A stretch of 64,000 bases of DNA from Stenotrophomonas oahuensis (GCF_031834595.1 NZ_CP115541.1:3094501-3158500); one strand, 5' to 3'. Shown: positions 41,918 to 50,990, counted from the first letter of the stretch. Notes: generated from the letters alone by a model not told the origin. Made by a program: numbers and translations.

Positions 41918-42792
41918 CGCACTCGAAGCTGAGCGCACTGTGTGAAGTGTTGATCCGCAGAACGCTTGTGCCGAAGTTCCGCGCCGGAATCGCGCTGATC
42001 CAGGACGACCCGGTAGCTGCGGGGGACGTCATGTTCGGCCTGAGCAGCACCCTGCGCGCGTCGGAACACTGGTTGAAGACGCCGGCTGGAGCGGGGGCGG
42101 CGCGCACCGCGGCAGACGCCCTTGTTCCCGTCGTGCATCAGCTGTTGGAGCGACTGCCGGATATGTTGCGACAGTGCGAATCCGCCAAGCTGGCGTTGGT
42201 GGCACGGCACGGGTCGCTTTACCTGCGTCAGCTGGCGGCGGTGCAGTCCGTTGCTGAAGATGATGCTGCGCCGGAGCGTCAGCTGAGCGTAGCGCGGCTG
42301 CTCAAAGCGTGGATGGACGAGGTCAATCGCCGTAATGCACAGAGCGCTTCTGAGCCCACCGACCATCTGCGCTATGCGCCGCATTACTACGCCGAGTGGC
42401 TGAGTCAGCAGTCCTATGATGATCAGCGGCAATTGCGATTGCGGTCATTCGATGTGCCGACGTCGGCCGCCGACGCCACCGTCGACCGGTGGCCGTTGAT
42501 CGCCCGCGCCGATCGCCTGATGTCCCGTGTTCAGTCCGGGGGCATCCGTCTGGACATGGGCGCGCGTGCGCGGATGCTGCTCGACATGGACAGCCTGTAC
42601 CAGCAACTGCATCTGCACAGCCCGTCGAATGCAGCCGATGACACCGCCCTGGACGATATCCGTGCGTTCATGGAGCGTCAGGCCGCGCAGCTGCTGGATC
42701 CCACGGGTAAACCGTTGCTGGGCCCCACAGTGCCCCTGCTGGCAGGTCTGCACTCCTGGCAGCGCCTGCTGCTGACCCAGCTGGTGAGCTGA
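41893..42792 (+). CDS. Unrecognised helical protein between dapD and the YffB-type gene
   Basis: 299 residues, mostly alpha-helical by eye, without signal peptide or membrane segment. Segments such as HWLKTPAGAGAARTAADALV, HQLLERLPDMLRQCESAKLA and LRYAPHYYAEWLSQQS match no family I know. Codon use is less GC-rich at third positions than in dapD or dapE. It interrupts what is otherwise a close dapD-yffB-dapE run, so it may be a later insertion. No strong ribosome site; an AGG lies about 11 nt before ATG. Confidence 0.6.
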   Translation: MFHLGELLTHSKLSALCEVLIRRTLVPKFRAGIALIQDDPVAAGDVMFGLSSTLRASEHWLKTPAGAGAARTAADALVPVVHQLLERLPDMLRQCESAKLALVARHGSLYLRQLAAVQSVAEDDAAPERQLSVARLLKAWMDEVNRRNAQSASEPTDHLRYAPHYYAEWLSQQSYDDQRQLRLRSFDVPTSAADATVDRWPLIARADRLMSRVQSGGIRLDMGARARMLLDMDSLYQQLHLHSPSNAADDTALDDIRAFMERQAAQLLDPTGKPLLGPTVPLLAGLHSWQRLLLTQLVS

Positions 42793-42822
42793 GCGGACAA
42801 GGCCTTGCGGTATCATCCGGGC

Positions 42823-43188
42823 ATGAGCGAAACCATCATTTACGGGCTGAAGAACTGCGACACCTGCAAGAAGGCCACCAAGTGGCTGGACCGCTTCGGT
42901 GTGGCGTATTCCTTTGTGGATTACCGCGACAACAAGCCGTCGCCGGAGACGCTGCTGGAATGGGCAGCGCAGCTGGGCGGGCTGGGCGCGATGGTCAACA
43001 AGTCGTCTACCACCTGGCGGCAGCTGCCGGACAACCGCAAGGCGGCCGCGTCTGACGCGGAGTGGAAGCTGCTGCTGCGCGAGTACCCGCAGCTGATCAA
43101 GCGGCCGGTGGTGGTCACCCCTGACGGCAAGATAAGCCAGGGTTTCAGCGACAACGGTTTCAAGCAGCGTTTCGGGGTAGGGGCATGA
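42823..43188 (+). CDS. ArsC/Spx-family reductase, YffB type
   Basis: 121 residues. Thioredoxin-like fold with CDTC near the N-terminus ([16 protein letters not shown]), [11 protein letters not shown], and the conserved [15 protein letters not shown] where ArsC has its anion-binding Arg. YffB/YfgD-like proteins are glutathione-dependent reductases or have unknown roles; arsenate reduction is not proven. Immediately upstream of dapE with ATGA overlap, a conserved pairing in proteobacteria. Confidence 0.88.
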   Translation: MSETIIYGLKNCDTCKKATKWLDRFGVAYSFVDYRDNKPSPETLLEWAAQLGGLGAMVNKSSTTWRQLPDNRKAAASDAEWKLLLREYPQLIKRPVVVTPDGKISQGFSDNGFKQRFGVGA

Positions 43189-44312
43189 ACGATGTCGTCG
43201 CGCTGACCTGCGATCTGATCGCGCGGCCGTCCGTTACGCCGGACGATGCCGGCTGCCAGGCGCTGCTGGCCGATCGTCTGCAGGCGGTGGGTTTCCACTG
43301 CGAGCACCTGCGCCTGGGCGAGGTCGACAACCTGTGGGCGACCCACGGTAGCGGCGCGCCGGTGCTGGTGCTGCTGGGTCACACCGACGTGGTGCCGCCG
43401 GGCCCGCGCGAGGCCTGGGCCAGCGATCCGTTCAAGCCCGAGGTACGCGAGGGTGTGCTGTACGGCCGCGGCGCAGCAGACATGAAGGGCAGTGTGGCGG
43501 CGTTCGTGGTGGCGGCCGAGCAGTTCGTGGCGGCGCATCCGGATCATCCGGGCACACTGGCAGTGCTGTTGACCAGTGACGAGGAAGGCGACGCCATTGA
43601 CGGCGTACGCCGGGTGGCGGATCTGTTCCGCGAACGCGGGCAAGGCATCGACTGGTGCATCACCGGTGAGCCCTCCTCGACGGCGGTGCTGGGCGACCTG
43701 TTGCGGGTGGGGCGTCGCGGCAGTCTGTCGGGCACGTTGACGGTGAAGGGCGTGCAGGGGCACGTGGCGTATCCCCACAAGGCGCGCAATCCGATTCATC
43801 TGGCCGCCCCGGCGCTGGCAGCGCTGACCGCACGGCACTGGGACGACGGTTTCGAGAGCTTCCCGCCGACCAGCCTGCAGGTCTCCAACATCCATGCAGG
43901 CACGGGCGCGAACAACGTCATTCCAGGCGAACTGCAGGTGCTGTTCAACCTGCGCTACAACCCGCACTGGAACGCACCAAAGCTGGAAGCGGCCATCACC
44001 GCGATGCTGGACGCGCACGCACTGGACTACACGCTGAAATGGCACCGCAGCGGCGAGCCGTTCTACACCCCGGAAGGCACGTTGCGCAGCGTGGCCCGGC
44101 AGGTGCTGGGCGAATTCGCCGGCGCGGCCCCGGAAGAAAGCACCGGCGGCGGCACCTCCGACGCCCGCTTCATCGCCCCGCTGGGCGCGCAGTGCATCGA
44201 AGTGGGCCCGGTCAACGCCTCCATCCACCAGGTCAACGAAAACGTCTCCGTCGCCGACCTCGAAGCCCTGCCAGCCCTCTACCAGCGCCTGATCGAGCGC
44301 CTGCTGGCCTGA
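43185..44312 (+). CDS. dapE: Succinyl-diaminopimelate desuccinylase
   Basis: 375 residues, M20 metallopeptidase fold. It hydrolyses N-succinyl-LL-DAP to LL-DAP. Zinc ligands lie in [28 protein letters not shown] and [12 protein letters not shown]. The dimerisation domain starts near [20 protein letters not shown]. The C-terminus has [14 protein letters not shown] and [14 protein letters not shown]. Works two steps after DapD, which lies 2 kb upstream on the same strand. Confidence 0.98.
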   Translation: MNDVVALTCDLIARPSVTPDDAGCQALLADRLQAVGFHCEHLRLGEVDNLWATHGSGAPVLVLLGHTDVVPPGPREAWASDPFKPEVREGVLYGRGAADMKGSVAAFVVAAEQFVAAHPDHPGTLAVLLTSDEEGDAIDGVRRVADLFRERGQGIDWCITGEPSSTAVLGDLLRVGRRGSLSGTLTVKGVQGHVAYPHKARNPIHLAAPALAALTARHWDDGFESFPPTSLQVSNIHAGTGANNVIPGELQVLFNLRYNPHWNAPKLEAAITAMLDAHALDYTLKWHRSGEPFYTPEGTLRSVARQVLGEFAGAAPEESTGGGTSDARFIAPLGAQCIEVGPVNASIHQVNENVSVADLEALPALYQRLIERLLA

Positions 44313-44322
44313 CGCGATCTCC

Positions 44323-44859
44323 GTAGAGCCGGGCTTGCCCGGCTGCTGTTGGATTCAGGCGAACAGCTGATGGTCACGTGAATCCGTGCTTGGGCGCACC
44401 GGGGTGGGTTTGCGGGACACGCCGTAAACCCGTCCATGGGGGCTCGTAGAAAACATCCATGTTTTCTACGGTCCCTCAAACCCACCCCGGCACGCCCCAG
44501 ACAGTTGGCTGGTGGCCACGGGAGATCGCAAGCCATTCGCGCTGCCCCGGTGGAATCGGAAATGCCCCGGTGGGATCGGTCGACAGACGATCGCCGTGAA
44601 ATCCCCAACAATCGGTAACGCATGACCCCAGATCAACGTTGCCGTTGATCTGGGGCTTCCCATGGCCACCGACCCCCTGTCGATGGCGGGTCGGGATGGG
44701 CTGGAGGGGGCATGAGCCGCATGGATGCGGCGACTGAGCTTACAAGGACGTACTTGCAGCGTCCCCCGGAACGCCCGTCCCGACCTGCCAAGCCAGGGAT
44801 TCCGTGAACAGAGGGCTGTTCGCCTGAATCCCACAGCAGCCGGGCAAGCCCGGCTCTAC
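44323..44859. repeat. Composite repeat cluster 5 (SMAG - hairpin A - unit C inverted - hairpin B - SMAG)
   Basis: It fills the gap from dapE to the asnB leader. SMAG at 44323. Hairpin A has arms 44392-44418 / 44471-44497 and inner palindrome 44446-44469. Inverted unit C lies at 44567-44624, preceded by a partial tandem copy of its GCCCCGGTGG(A/G)ATCGG end. Hairpin B has arms 44685-44701 / 44773-44789 and inner 44716-44731. Inverted SMAG ends 44859. Confidence 0.87.
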
Positions 44860-44907
44860 GGGAGCTGCGCTACCAAGGAAGACCGGCGGCCACGGAATCC
44901 AGGTAAG

Positions 44908-44951
44908 TTGCGACAGCAACAGTTGCACGCCCGAAAATTTCCGGGTACGTT
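44908..44951 (+). promoter_or_regulatory. Candidate promoter of the asnB leader transcript
   Basis: TTGCAC (44923-44928) and TACGTT (44946-44951) are 17 nt apart. An alternative is TTGCGA (44908-44913) with GAAAAT (44933-44938). The first would start the RNA at or next to the leader ATG, making it leaderless. Neither is consensus in the -10 box. Confidence 0.4.
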
Positions 44952-44957
44952 CGATCC

Positions 44958-45053
44958 ATGGCCTCGTCCCTGACCACCGTCGTCAATAACAACCGCAATA
45001 ATCTGCGCGCGAATAATCGTGCGCGGCCGATGCGGGACTGCGACCAGGGCTAG
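44958..45053 (+). CDS. Asn-codon-rich leader peptide of asnB
   Basis: 31 codons from ATG to TAG. Residues 10-20 read NNNRNNLRANN: seven asparagine codons in eleven, against a usual frequency near three percent. Both AAT and AAC are used. The peptide ends just before a terminator and 143 bp before asparagine synthetase, the exact layout of his, trp or leu leader peptides. No clear Shine-Dalgarno precedes the ATG, so it may be translated leaderless. It would act in cis as a sensor of charged tRNA-Asn; the peptide itself need have no function. Confidence 0.85.
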   Translation: MASSLTTVVNNNRNNLRANNRARPMRDCDQG

Positions 45054-45094
45054 AACCAGAAACACGCCCGGATACCAGAAAACCCGCATCGGTC
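45025..45094 (+). promoter_or_regulatory. Antiterminator pairing in the asnB leader
   Basis: GGCCGATGCGGG at 45025-45036 (codons 23-26 of the leader peptide) is complementary over 12 positions, one of them G-U, to CCCGCATCGGTC at 45083-45094. That segment contains eight bases of the terminator's 5' arm and its whole loop. The two structures exclude each other. A ribosome stalled at the Asn codons (44985-45017) would favour the antiterminator; one that reaches the stop at 45053 would favour the terminator. Confidence 0.8.
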
Positions 45095-45110
45095 GATGCG
45101 GGTTTTTTTA
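45081..45110 (+). terminator. Attenuator (intrinsic terminator) of asnB
   Basis: AACCCGCATC, loop GGTC, GATGCGGGTT and a T-run to 45109. A 10-bp stem lying 27 nt beyond the leader-peptide stop and 86 nt before asnB. Confidence 0.9.
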
Positions 45111-45195
45111 TGGTCCGGGTTTTTCACATCCGGGCCTGGGTGGCCGGTCGAATGCCTGCAACACGTGTATTCCCCCATCATCAGGAGCTGTTCCC

Positions 45196-46887
45196 ATGTG
45201 TTCGATCTTCGGAATGTTCGGCCTGCAGGCCGGCGATGATCTTCCCGCCCTGCGCCGTCGCGCGCTGGATCTTTCGCAACGCCAGCGCCACCGCGGGCCC
45301 GACTGGAGCGGCGTGTACGTCGACACCGGTGCCGTGCTGGTGCACGAGCGTCTGGCTATCGTCGACCCGGCCGGTGGCTCGCAGCCGCTGCTGTCCGAGG
45401 ATGGCGGTCTTGCCTTGGCCGTCAACGGCGAGATCTACAACCACCGCGAACTCAAGGCCGAACTCGCCCAGCCGTATGCATTCCAGACTGGTTCTGACTG
45501 CGAGGTCATCAACGCGCTGTATCGCGAAGACGAACCCGCATCGTTCCTCAACCGCCTCAACGGCATTTTCGCCTTCGCCCTGTGGGACCGCGACCAGCAG
45601 CGCGTGCTGATCGCACGTGATCCGATCGGCGTGGTGCCGCTGTACTGGGGCCATGACCAGGACGGTCGCCTGGTGGTGGCCTCTGAACTGAAATCGCTGG
45701 TCGACATCTGCGCCGATGCGGCGCAGTTCCCGCCCGGCCACTGGTATGACAGCGCCACCGACACGCTCACCCGCTACTACGAACGTCCCTGGCGCGACTA
45801 TGACGCCGTGGAAGGTGTCGAAGCCGACCGCGTCGCCTTGCGTGAGGCCTTTGAGCGCGCCGTGCACCGCCAGCTGATGACCGACGTGCCCTACGGCGTG
45901 TTGCTGTCCGGTGGCCTGGATTCTTCGCTGGTGGCCGCTGTGGCCGCACGCTATGCGCGCCATCGCATCGAGGACGGCGACAAGAGCGAAGCCTGGTGGC
46001 CGCGGCTGCACTCGTTCGCGATCGGCCTGAAAGGCTCGCCCGATCTCGCCGCCGCCGCCATTGCCGCCGAGGCGTTGGGCACGGTGCATCACGGGTTCGA
46101 GTACACCTTCGAGGAAGGCCTGGATGCGCTGCCCGAAGTCATCCGCCACGTGGAAACCTACGACGTCACCACCATCCGCGCTTCCACGCCGATGTTCCTG
46201 CTGGCGCGGCGGATCAAGGCCATGGGCGTGAAGATGGTGCTGTCCGGCGAAGGCAGCGACGAGATCTTCGGTGGTTATCTGTACTTCCACAAAGCGCCCA
46301 ACGCGCGTGAATTCCATGAGGAACTGGTGCGCAAGCTGGATGCGCTGAACAACTACGATTGCCTGCGCGCCAACAAGTCGATGATGGCCTGGGGTGTGGA
46401 GCCGCGGGTGCCGTTCCTGGACCGTGAGTTCCTTGATGTGGCCATGCGCATCGACGCGCAGCACAAGATGGTCGGGAAGGGCGGTGACGGCGCTCGCCGG
46501 ATCGAGAAAGCGGTACTGCGCGAAGCGTTCGAGGGCTACCTGCCTGAGTCGATCCTGTGGCGGCAGAAAGAGCAGTTCAGTGACGGGGTGGGGTACGGCT
46601 GGATCGACGGTCTGAAGGCACACGCCGAAGCCCAGGTCAGCGACCGGGTCATGGCCGCGGCCGACAAGCGCTTCGTGCACAACCCGCCGCAGACCAAAGA
46701 GGCGTACTACTACCGCCACCTGTTCGAGCAGTTCTTCCCGACCCAGGCCGCGGCGGAAACCGTGCCCGGCGGCAAGTCCATCGCCTGCTCGTCGCCGGCG
46801 GCGATTGCCTGGGATGCGAGCTTTGCCGCCATGGCCGACCCGTCCGGCCGTGCGGTCGCCGGGGTGCACGAACAGGCCCTGGTGTAG
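45196..46887 (+). CDS. asnB: Asparagine synthetase B, glutamine-hydrolysing
   Basis: 563 residues. Met is followed by Cys2, the glutaminase nucleophile (MCSIFGMFGLQ), so ATG 45196 with CAGGAG upstream is the real start even though the frame is open further up. The class II amidotransferase domain has RHRGPDWSGVY and LAVNGEIYNHRELK. The synthetase domain has the PP-loop LLSGGLDSSLVAAV and VLSGEGSDEIFGGYLYFHKA. It makes Asn from Asp, Gln and ATP in the cytosol. Expression should be governed by the attenuator directly upstream. Confidence 0.98.
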   Translation: MCSIFGMFGLQAGDDLPALRRRALDLSQRQRHRGPDWSGVYVDTGAVLVHERLAIVDPAGGSQPLLSEDGGLALAVNGEIYNHRELKAELAQPYAFQTGSDCEVINALYREDEPASFLNRLNGIFAFALWDRDQQRVLIARDPIGVVPLYWGHDQDGRLVVASELKSLVDICADAAQFPPGHWYDSATDTLTRYYERPWRDYDAVEGVEADRVALREAFERAVHRQLMTDVPYGVLLSGGLDSSLVAAVAARYARHRIEDGDKSEAWWPRLHSFAIGLKGSPDLAAAAIAAEALGTVHHGFEYTFEEGLDALPEVIRHVETYDVTTIRASTPMFLLARRIKAMGVKMVLSGEGSDEIFGGYLYFHKAPNAREFHEELVRKLDALNNYDCLRANKSMMAWGVEPRVPFLDREFLDVAMRIDAQHKMVGKGGDGARRIEKAVLREAFEGYLPESILWRQKEQFSDGVGYGWIDGLKAHAEAQVSDRVMAAADKRFVHNPPQTKEAYYYRHLFEQFFPTQAAAETVPGGKSIACSSPAAIAWDASFAAMADPSGRAVAGVHEQALV

Positions 46888-46958
46888 GTAGTGCCGGCCG
46901 CTGGCCGGCAACCGCACGATGCTGGATTGCGTGGTTGCCGGCCAGCGGCCGGCACTAC
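46888..46958. repeat. SMAG pair forming a long hairpin after asnB
   Basis: GTAGTGCCGGCCGCTGGCCG...ACC (46888-46913) and its exact inverse (46933-46958). Each half is also a palindrome. It starts 1 nt after the asnB stop and could act as an RNA 3' end. Confidence 0.85.
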
Positions 46959-46996
46959 CGACGCGCTATGATCCCCGCTCACGCAGGGGAACGTAC

Positions 46997-48382
46997 ATGG
47001 ACGCACAGACCGGGGGCGAGTCACGGCCGATGAAATGGGGTTGGCACTACCTGGCCTGGGCCGGGATTCCACTGGCCATCGGCCTGGCGCTGGCGCGCTA
47101 TGCCGGTCCGGGCATGCCCACGGTCGCTGCCAAGGCCGAAAAGGTCGTCGGCAGCGACTGGGCCCAGCACCTGGCTTCGCCGCTGGGCCTGTTCCTGCTG
47201 CAGCTGCTGGTGCTGCTGGTGGTCGCCAAAGGCGCCGGCGCGCTGCTCAAGCGGCTCGGTCAGCCGGCGGTGATCGGCGAAATGGCCGCCGGCCTGATGA
47301 TGGGCCCGCTGGTGCTGGGCAGCCTGTTGCCCGGCCTGCACGGCGCGCTGTTCCCGGCCAGTTCGCTGGGGCCGCTGGGCATGCTCAGCCAGCTCGGCGT
47401 GCTGATGTTCCTGCTGGTAGCCGGTGCCGAACTCGACCTGGGCGCGCTGCGCGGCCGCCGCCGCTTTGCCTTCACCGTCAGCCACGCCGGCATCGCGGTG
47501 CCGTTTGTGCTCGGCGTGCTGCTCGCGATCTGGCTGTACCCCGACCATGGACCGCAGGGCGTAGGCTTCACCGCCTTTGCGCTGTTCGTTGGCATCTCCA
47601 TGAGCATCACCGCGTTCCCGGTGCTGCTGCGCATCCTCGCGGACCGCGGCATCACCCACACTCCGTTGGGACAGACCGCCATCGCCTGCGCTGCACTCGG
47701 CGACGCCACCGCGTGGTGCCTGCTGGCGCTGATCGTGGCCGCCGCGCAGGCCACCGCGTGGCTCACCGCCAGCGTCAACCTGTTGTGTGTGGTGGCCTTC
47801 ATCGCGCTGATGCTGGGTGCGGTGAAGCCGTGGTTCGCGCGGCAGACGGTGCAAGCCGGCAGCGAAGGTCGCTGGCTGTTGGGCGTCCTGTTGCTGGCGC
47901 TGGCCAGTGCGCTGGTCACCGAAGTGCTGGGCATCCATGCCTTGTTTGGCGCGTTTGCCGCCGGTGTGGCGGTGTCGGCCAATAGCCAGTTGCGTACGCT
48001 GCTGATCGCCAAGGTCGAGCCCTTCGCGGTCACGCTGCTGCTGCCGTTGTTCTTCGCCATGACCGGCCTGCGCATGCGTGCCGATGCGCTGCAGGCCAGC
48101 GATCTGGTGCTGTGTCTGCTGGTGATCGCGGTGGCCACGGTGGGCAAGCTGCTGGGCACCTTCAGTGCCGCGCGCAGTGCCGGGCTGGAAACGCGTGAAG
48201 CGTGGCGGCTGGGTGCGTTGATGAACACCCGGGGCCTGATGGAACTGATTGTGCTCAACCTCGGTTACGAACTCGGCCTGCTGGGCGATCGTCTGTTTGC
48301 CGTGCTGGTGATCATGGCGCTGGTGACCACCGCCATGACCGGGCCGTTGTTGAACCTGATCGAGCGTCGCAAGGCGGCGTGA
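46997..48382 (+). CDS. CPA2-family cation:proton antiporter
   Basis: 461 residues with about 13 hydrophobic segments of the Na+/H+ exchanger fold. Typical features are RLGQPAVIGEMAAGLMMGP, FLLVAGAELDLGALRGRRRF, AIACAALGDATAWCLLAL and MNTRGLMELIVLNLGYELGL. There is no C-terminal TrkA domain. It exchanges Na+ or K+ for H+ across the inner membrane. ATG 46997 has AGGGGA about 6 nt upstream. Monocistronic between two SMAG pairs. Confidence 0.9.
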   Translation: MDAQTGGESRPMKWGWHYLAWAGIPLAIGLALARYAGPGMPTVAAKAEKVVGSDWAQHLASPLGLFLLQLLVLLVVAKGAGALLKRLGQPAVIGEMAAGLMMGPLVLGSLLPGLHGALFPASSLGPLGMLSQLGVLMFLLVAGAELDLGALRGRRRFAFTVSHAGIAVPFVLGVLLAIWLYPDHGPQGVGFTAFALFVGISMSITAFPVLLRILADRGITHTPLGQTAIACAALGDATAWCLLALIVAAAQATAWLTASVNLLCVVAFIALMLGAVKPWFARQTVQAGSEGRWLLGVLLLALASALVTEVLGIHALFGAFAAGVAVSANSQLRTLLIAKVEPFAVTLLLPLFFAMTGLRMRADALQASDLVLCLLVIAVATVGKLLGTFSAARSAGLETREAWRLGALMNTRGLMELIVLNLGYELGLLGDRLFAVLVIMALVTTAMTGPLLNLIERRKAA

Positions 48383-48393
48383 TCGTTGGTTCG

Positions 48394-48466
48394 CGGTCAC
48401 GACCAACGGTCGTGACCTACCCGGGATGCCGGATGATCCGGTGGGTCACGACCGTTGGTCGTGACG
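48394..48466. repeat. SMAG pair between converging genes
   Basis: GGTCACGACCAACGGTCGTGACC-TAC and GTGGGTCACGACCGTTGGTCGTGAC in inverted orientation, between the antiporter and the penicillin acylase gene. Confidence 0.8.
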
Positions 48467-48487
48467 TCTGTCCGGCGACGCGATTCA

Positions 48488-50839
48488 TTACGGCTTCAAC
48501 GTCATCGTATGCACGGCCTTTCCCGGCAAAAACGGCGTCGGCTTGCCCTGCACCCAATCCTCATGCCCGGCACCCCAGAACGGTGACAGCGGATGCCCGC
48601 TCTGTCCGCCCGGCATATGAATGATGCCGTCAGCCTCATGGCCGGGTGACACCACCATACGTTCCGAGGCACCAAACGCGGGCCCCTGCACGCGTGGCAT
48701 GTTGTTGTCGCCGGGCAGCGGGTCGGCCGGCATGCACAGCCAGCGCTTGGCGAAAGCGGGCAGGGCGGCGCTCACGGGATGACAGATCGCCGCGGTGTTG
48801 AGTTCGCCGTACGTTCGCTTGTCCAGTTCCGGGCCGGTTTCGACCAGCGAGCCTTCCAACCCACGTGCGGCGTCGGCCACCAGCGCATCCCAGCTGGCGT
48901 GCGCAGGCGGCAGCAGATGCGCCGGACGCTCGCTCACCAGCGGCCACAGCACGCCTTCCAGCTGCGCCAGGTGGGGTTCCAGGTAGTCGTCGCCCAGCTT
49001 TGCCTTGGCCGGAGCCAACAGCCCCTCCGAGACCGCCTTCAGCACCCGGCCGCGGAAGCCACGGGTGATCCGGTAGCTCACCGAATCGACTGACGCATGT
49101 CCCTCCCATGTGCGCGTGGCCGCTTCCAACCGCTTCAGCGCCGGGTCGTCGCTGTGCGTCACCACCTGCCGCAGCAGCGTGTACCAGCGTTCCAGGAACA
49201 GCGCACGGTCGTCGAGTTGGATCGCCAGCAGGTCCCGTTCGGTGAAGCGTTCCTTTGCGAACAGGTCGTCGCGGATCTGCTTGCCGCGCGCGCCCAGGTC
49301 GTAGCCGGCATTGCCTGCCACGCCCAGCGCCTCGCCATCGAGCACGCGGCCATTGGCGGTCCACAGCCGGTAGGTGGGCGGGTCGATCAGCGACGGGGAT
49401 GCATCGCTGCGGATTGGCCACGGTGCGCAGTCGGCCGCGGCCGTCGAACCGAAGCCAGTGGGCGGGCAGGACGGTGCGCGGTCCGGGCGCGCGCCGATCA
49501 GTCGCCACGCGATGCGGCCGGCGCTGTCCGCGATCACCAGGTTCTGGGTGGGAATGCCGGCGCGGTCGGCGACGGCCAGCGCCTGGTCCAGGTCACCCGC
49601 GCGCGCCATCTCGGCAAAGTCCAGGCGCACCGCGCCCGGCTGCTGCGCGGTCCAGCGCAGGGCCTGCCCACTGCCGTCCGGACGTTCGTGCAGGATCGGC
49701 CCCCAGTCGGTTTCACGCACGCGGAACATCACGTCGGGCTGTCCCGCCACGCGGATGCGCTCGTTGTGGATGCGGATACCCGGCGCATGCGCCACAACCG
49801 GTTGAAAGTCGGCGTTGTCGATGTAGCTGTTGGTGAAGCCCCAGGCGACGTGCCCGTTGCTGCCCACCACGATTGCCGGCAGGCCCGGCAGCGAGAAACC
49901 GCTGACGTCGACCTTGCCGCCGGGCGCGGCCGGGTCGGGGTAGCGCAGCCGCACCCGGAACCACAGGCTGGGTGCACGCAGGCCCAGGTGCATGTCATCG
50001 GCAACAATGGCGCGGCCATCTGCAGTCAGTGCGCCAGCTACCGCGAAATTGTTGCTGCCTTTCACGTCCGCGTCCTGCACCGCTGCGCTGGCCGCGGAAC
50101 CGGAACCGATAGGTAACGACCGTTGGTCGTTACGCAAATCAATCTCTTCCGGTGCAGGCAACACCGCATTACCCCGCGCCTCCCCGAACAGCGGTGCGTC
50201 CCACTCGCTGCCGTCATGCGCCAGCAGCGCATACAGCGCCGGCGGCACCACCTCGCGGATCCGGGTCATGGCCAGTTCGGTCTGGTTGCCCGGGTCCTGC
50301 AGGTCGGCGTACATGGCCAGCCCGGTCAGCACCGAATCGCTGGCGCTCCAGCGTGCCGGTTCCTGGCGCAGCAGCAGGTACGGCCAGGGCCGCACGCGCA
50401 GCTCGCCAACGCCGGCATTGACGCCGTCCACATAGGCCTGCAGTTCGACGGCCTGGCTGCCCATCGCCGCATCCAGATGGGCGTCGGTGCGTGCGCGCAG
50501 CCGATGCACGCGCATGCGCTTGTCCACGTCGACGGCCGCTGGCCCGAACAGCTCGGCCAGCTCGCCTGCGGCGGCACGGCGCATCAGGTCCATTTCGAAG
50601 TAGCGTTCCTGCGCATGTACCTGACCCAAGGCGCGCATGGCATCGGCGGGGGAGGCAGCATCGATGGTGACCACCCCCAGCGCATCGCGCTGCACGGTCA
50701 CCGGGGCCTGCAGGCCGGCCAGCTTGTGTTCCCCGTCCAGCGGAGCCAGGCTGCCGCGCAGCAGCCACCAGACCAGGGCAATCCCGACAACCGCAACCAG
50801 CAGCACAAAACCCAGCACCCGCTTCAGCCAACGACGCAT
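48488..50839 (-). CDS. Penicillin acylase family N-terminal-nucleophile hydrolase
   Basis: 783 residues. A membrane anchor or signal (VLGFVLLVAVVGIALVWWLL) is followed by the alpha-subunit region (MRALGQVHAQERYFEMDLMR). After a spacer comes the self-processing site with the catalytic Ser262 (GSNNFAVAG) and the beta-subunit region (LPGLPAIVVGSNGHVAWGFT). Such enzymes cleave amide bonds of acylated compounds; many process acyl-homoserine lactones or beta-lactam side chains. The substrate is unknown here. A SMAG palindrome encodes residues about 236-243, in the spacer just before the cleavage site. Confidence 0.9.
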   Translation of the reverse strand: MRRWLKRVLGFVLLVAVVGIALVWWLLRGSLAPLDGEHKLAGLQAPVTVQRDALGVVTIDAASPADAMRALGQVHAQERYFEMDLMRRAAAGELAELFGPAAVDVDKRMRVHRLRARTDAHLDAAMGSQAVELQAYVDGVNAGVGELRVRPWPYLLLRQEPARWSASDSVLTGLAMYADLQDPGNQTELAMTRIREVVPPALYALLAHDGSEWDAPLFGEARGNAVLPAPEEIDLRNDQRSLPIGSGSAASAAVQDADVKGSNNFAVAGALTADGRAIVADDMHLGLRAPSLWFRVRLRYPDPAAPGGKVDVSGFSLPGLPAIVVGSNGHVAWGFTNSYIDNADFQPVVAHAPGIRIHNERIRVAGQPDVMFRVRETDWGPILHERPDGSGQALRWTAQQPGAVRLDFAEMARAGDLDQALAVADRAGIPTQNLVIADSAGRIAWRLIGARPDRAPSCPPTGFGSTAAADCAPWPIRSDASPSLIDPPTYRLWTANGRVLDGEALGVAGNAGYDLGARGKQIRDDLFAKERFTERDLLAIQLDDRALFLERWYTLLRQVVTHSDDPALKRLEAATRTWEGHASVDSVSYRITRGFRGRVLKAVSEGLLAPAKAKLGDDYLEPHLAQLEGVLWPLVSERPAHLLPPAHASWDALVADAARGLEGSLVETGPELDKRTYGELNTAAICHPVSAALPAFAKRWLCMPADPLPGDNNMPRVQGPAFGASERMVVSPGHEADGIIHMPGGQSGHPLSPFWGAGHEDWVQGKPTPFLPGKAVHTMTLKP
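50111..50133. repeat. SMAG-type palindrome inside the penicillin acylase coding sequence
   Basis: GTAACGACCGTTGGTCGTTAC, the same stem as the intergenic units at 5100, 25150 and 48450, is read in frame as NDQRS within LRNDQRSLPIGSGS. Confidence 0.8.
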
Positions 50840-50990
50840 CCCGCGACCTCCCCTCCGGTGGAAGGTCGATTGTAGGGCCTGTGGATGACGCGTGAATGCG
50901 GGCTGCGAGCGCAACTGCGACTGATTCTGATTAGATCACCGCCGCGAAAGATAGGGCACCATGCGCGCATCGATTCACAAGGAGCCCCCC

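Noticed and set aside
44323..44859. Insertion sequence or mobile gene in the repeat clusters
   Set aside because: No transposase-like frame in any cluster; the small open frames are readings through palindromes.
45019..45195. Upstream extension of asnB (58 extra codons)
   Set aside because: Cys must be residue 2 for the glutaminase active site, a ribosome site precedes 45196, and the upstream segment contains the attenuator.
50885..50945. Fur box before bfr (CTGATTCTGATTAGAT)
   Set aside because: It matches the 19-bp Fur consensus only weakly, and no symmetric site could be confirmed by eye.
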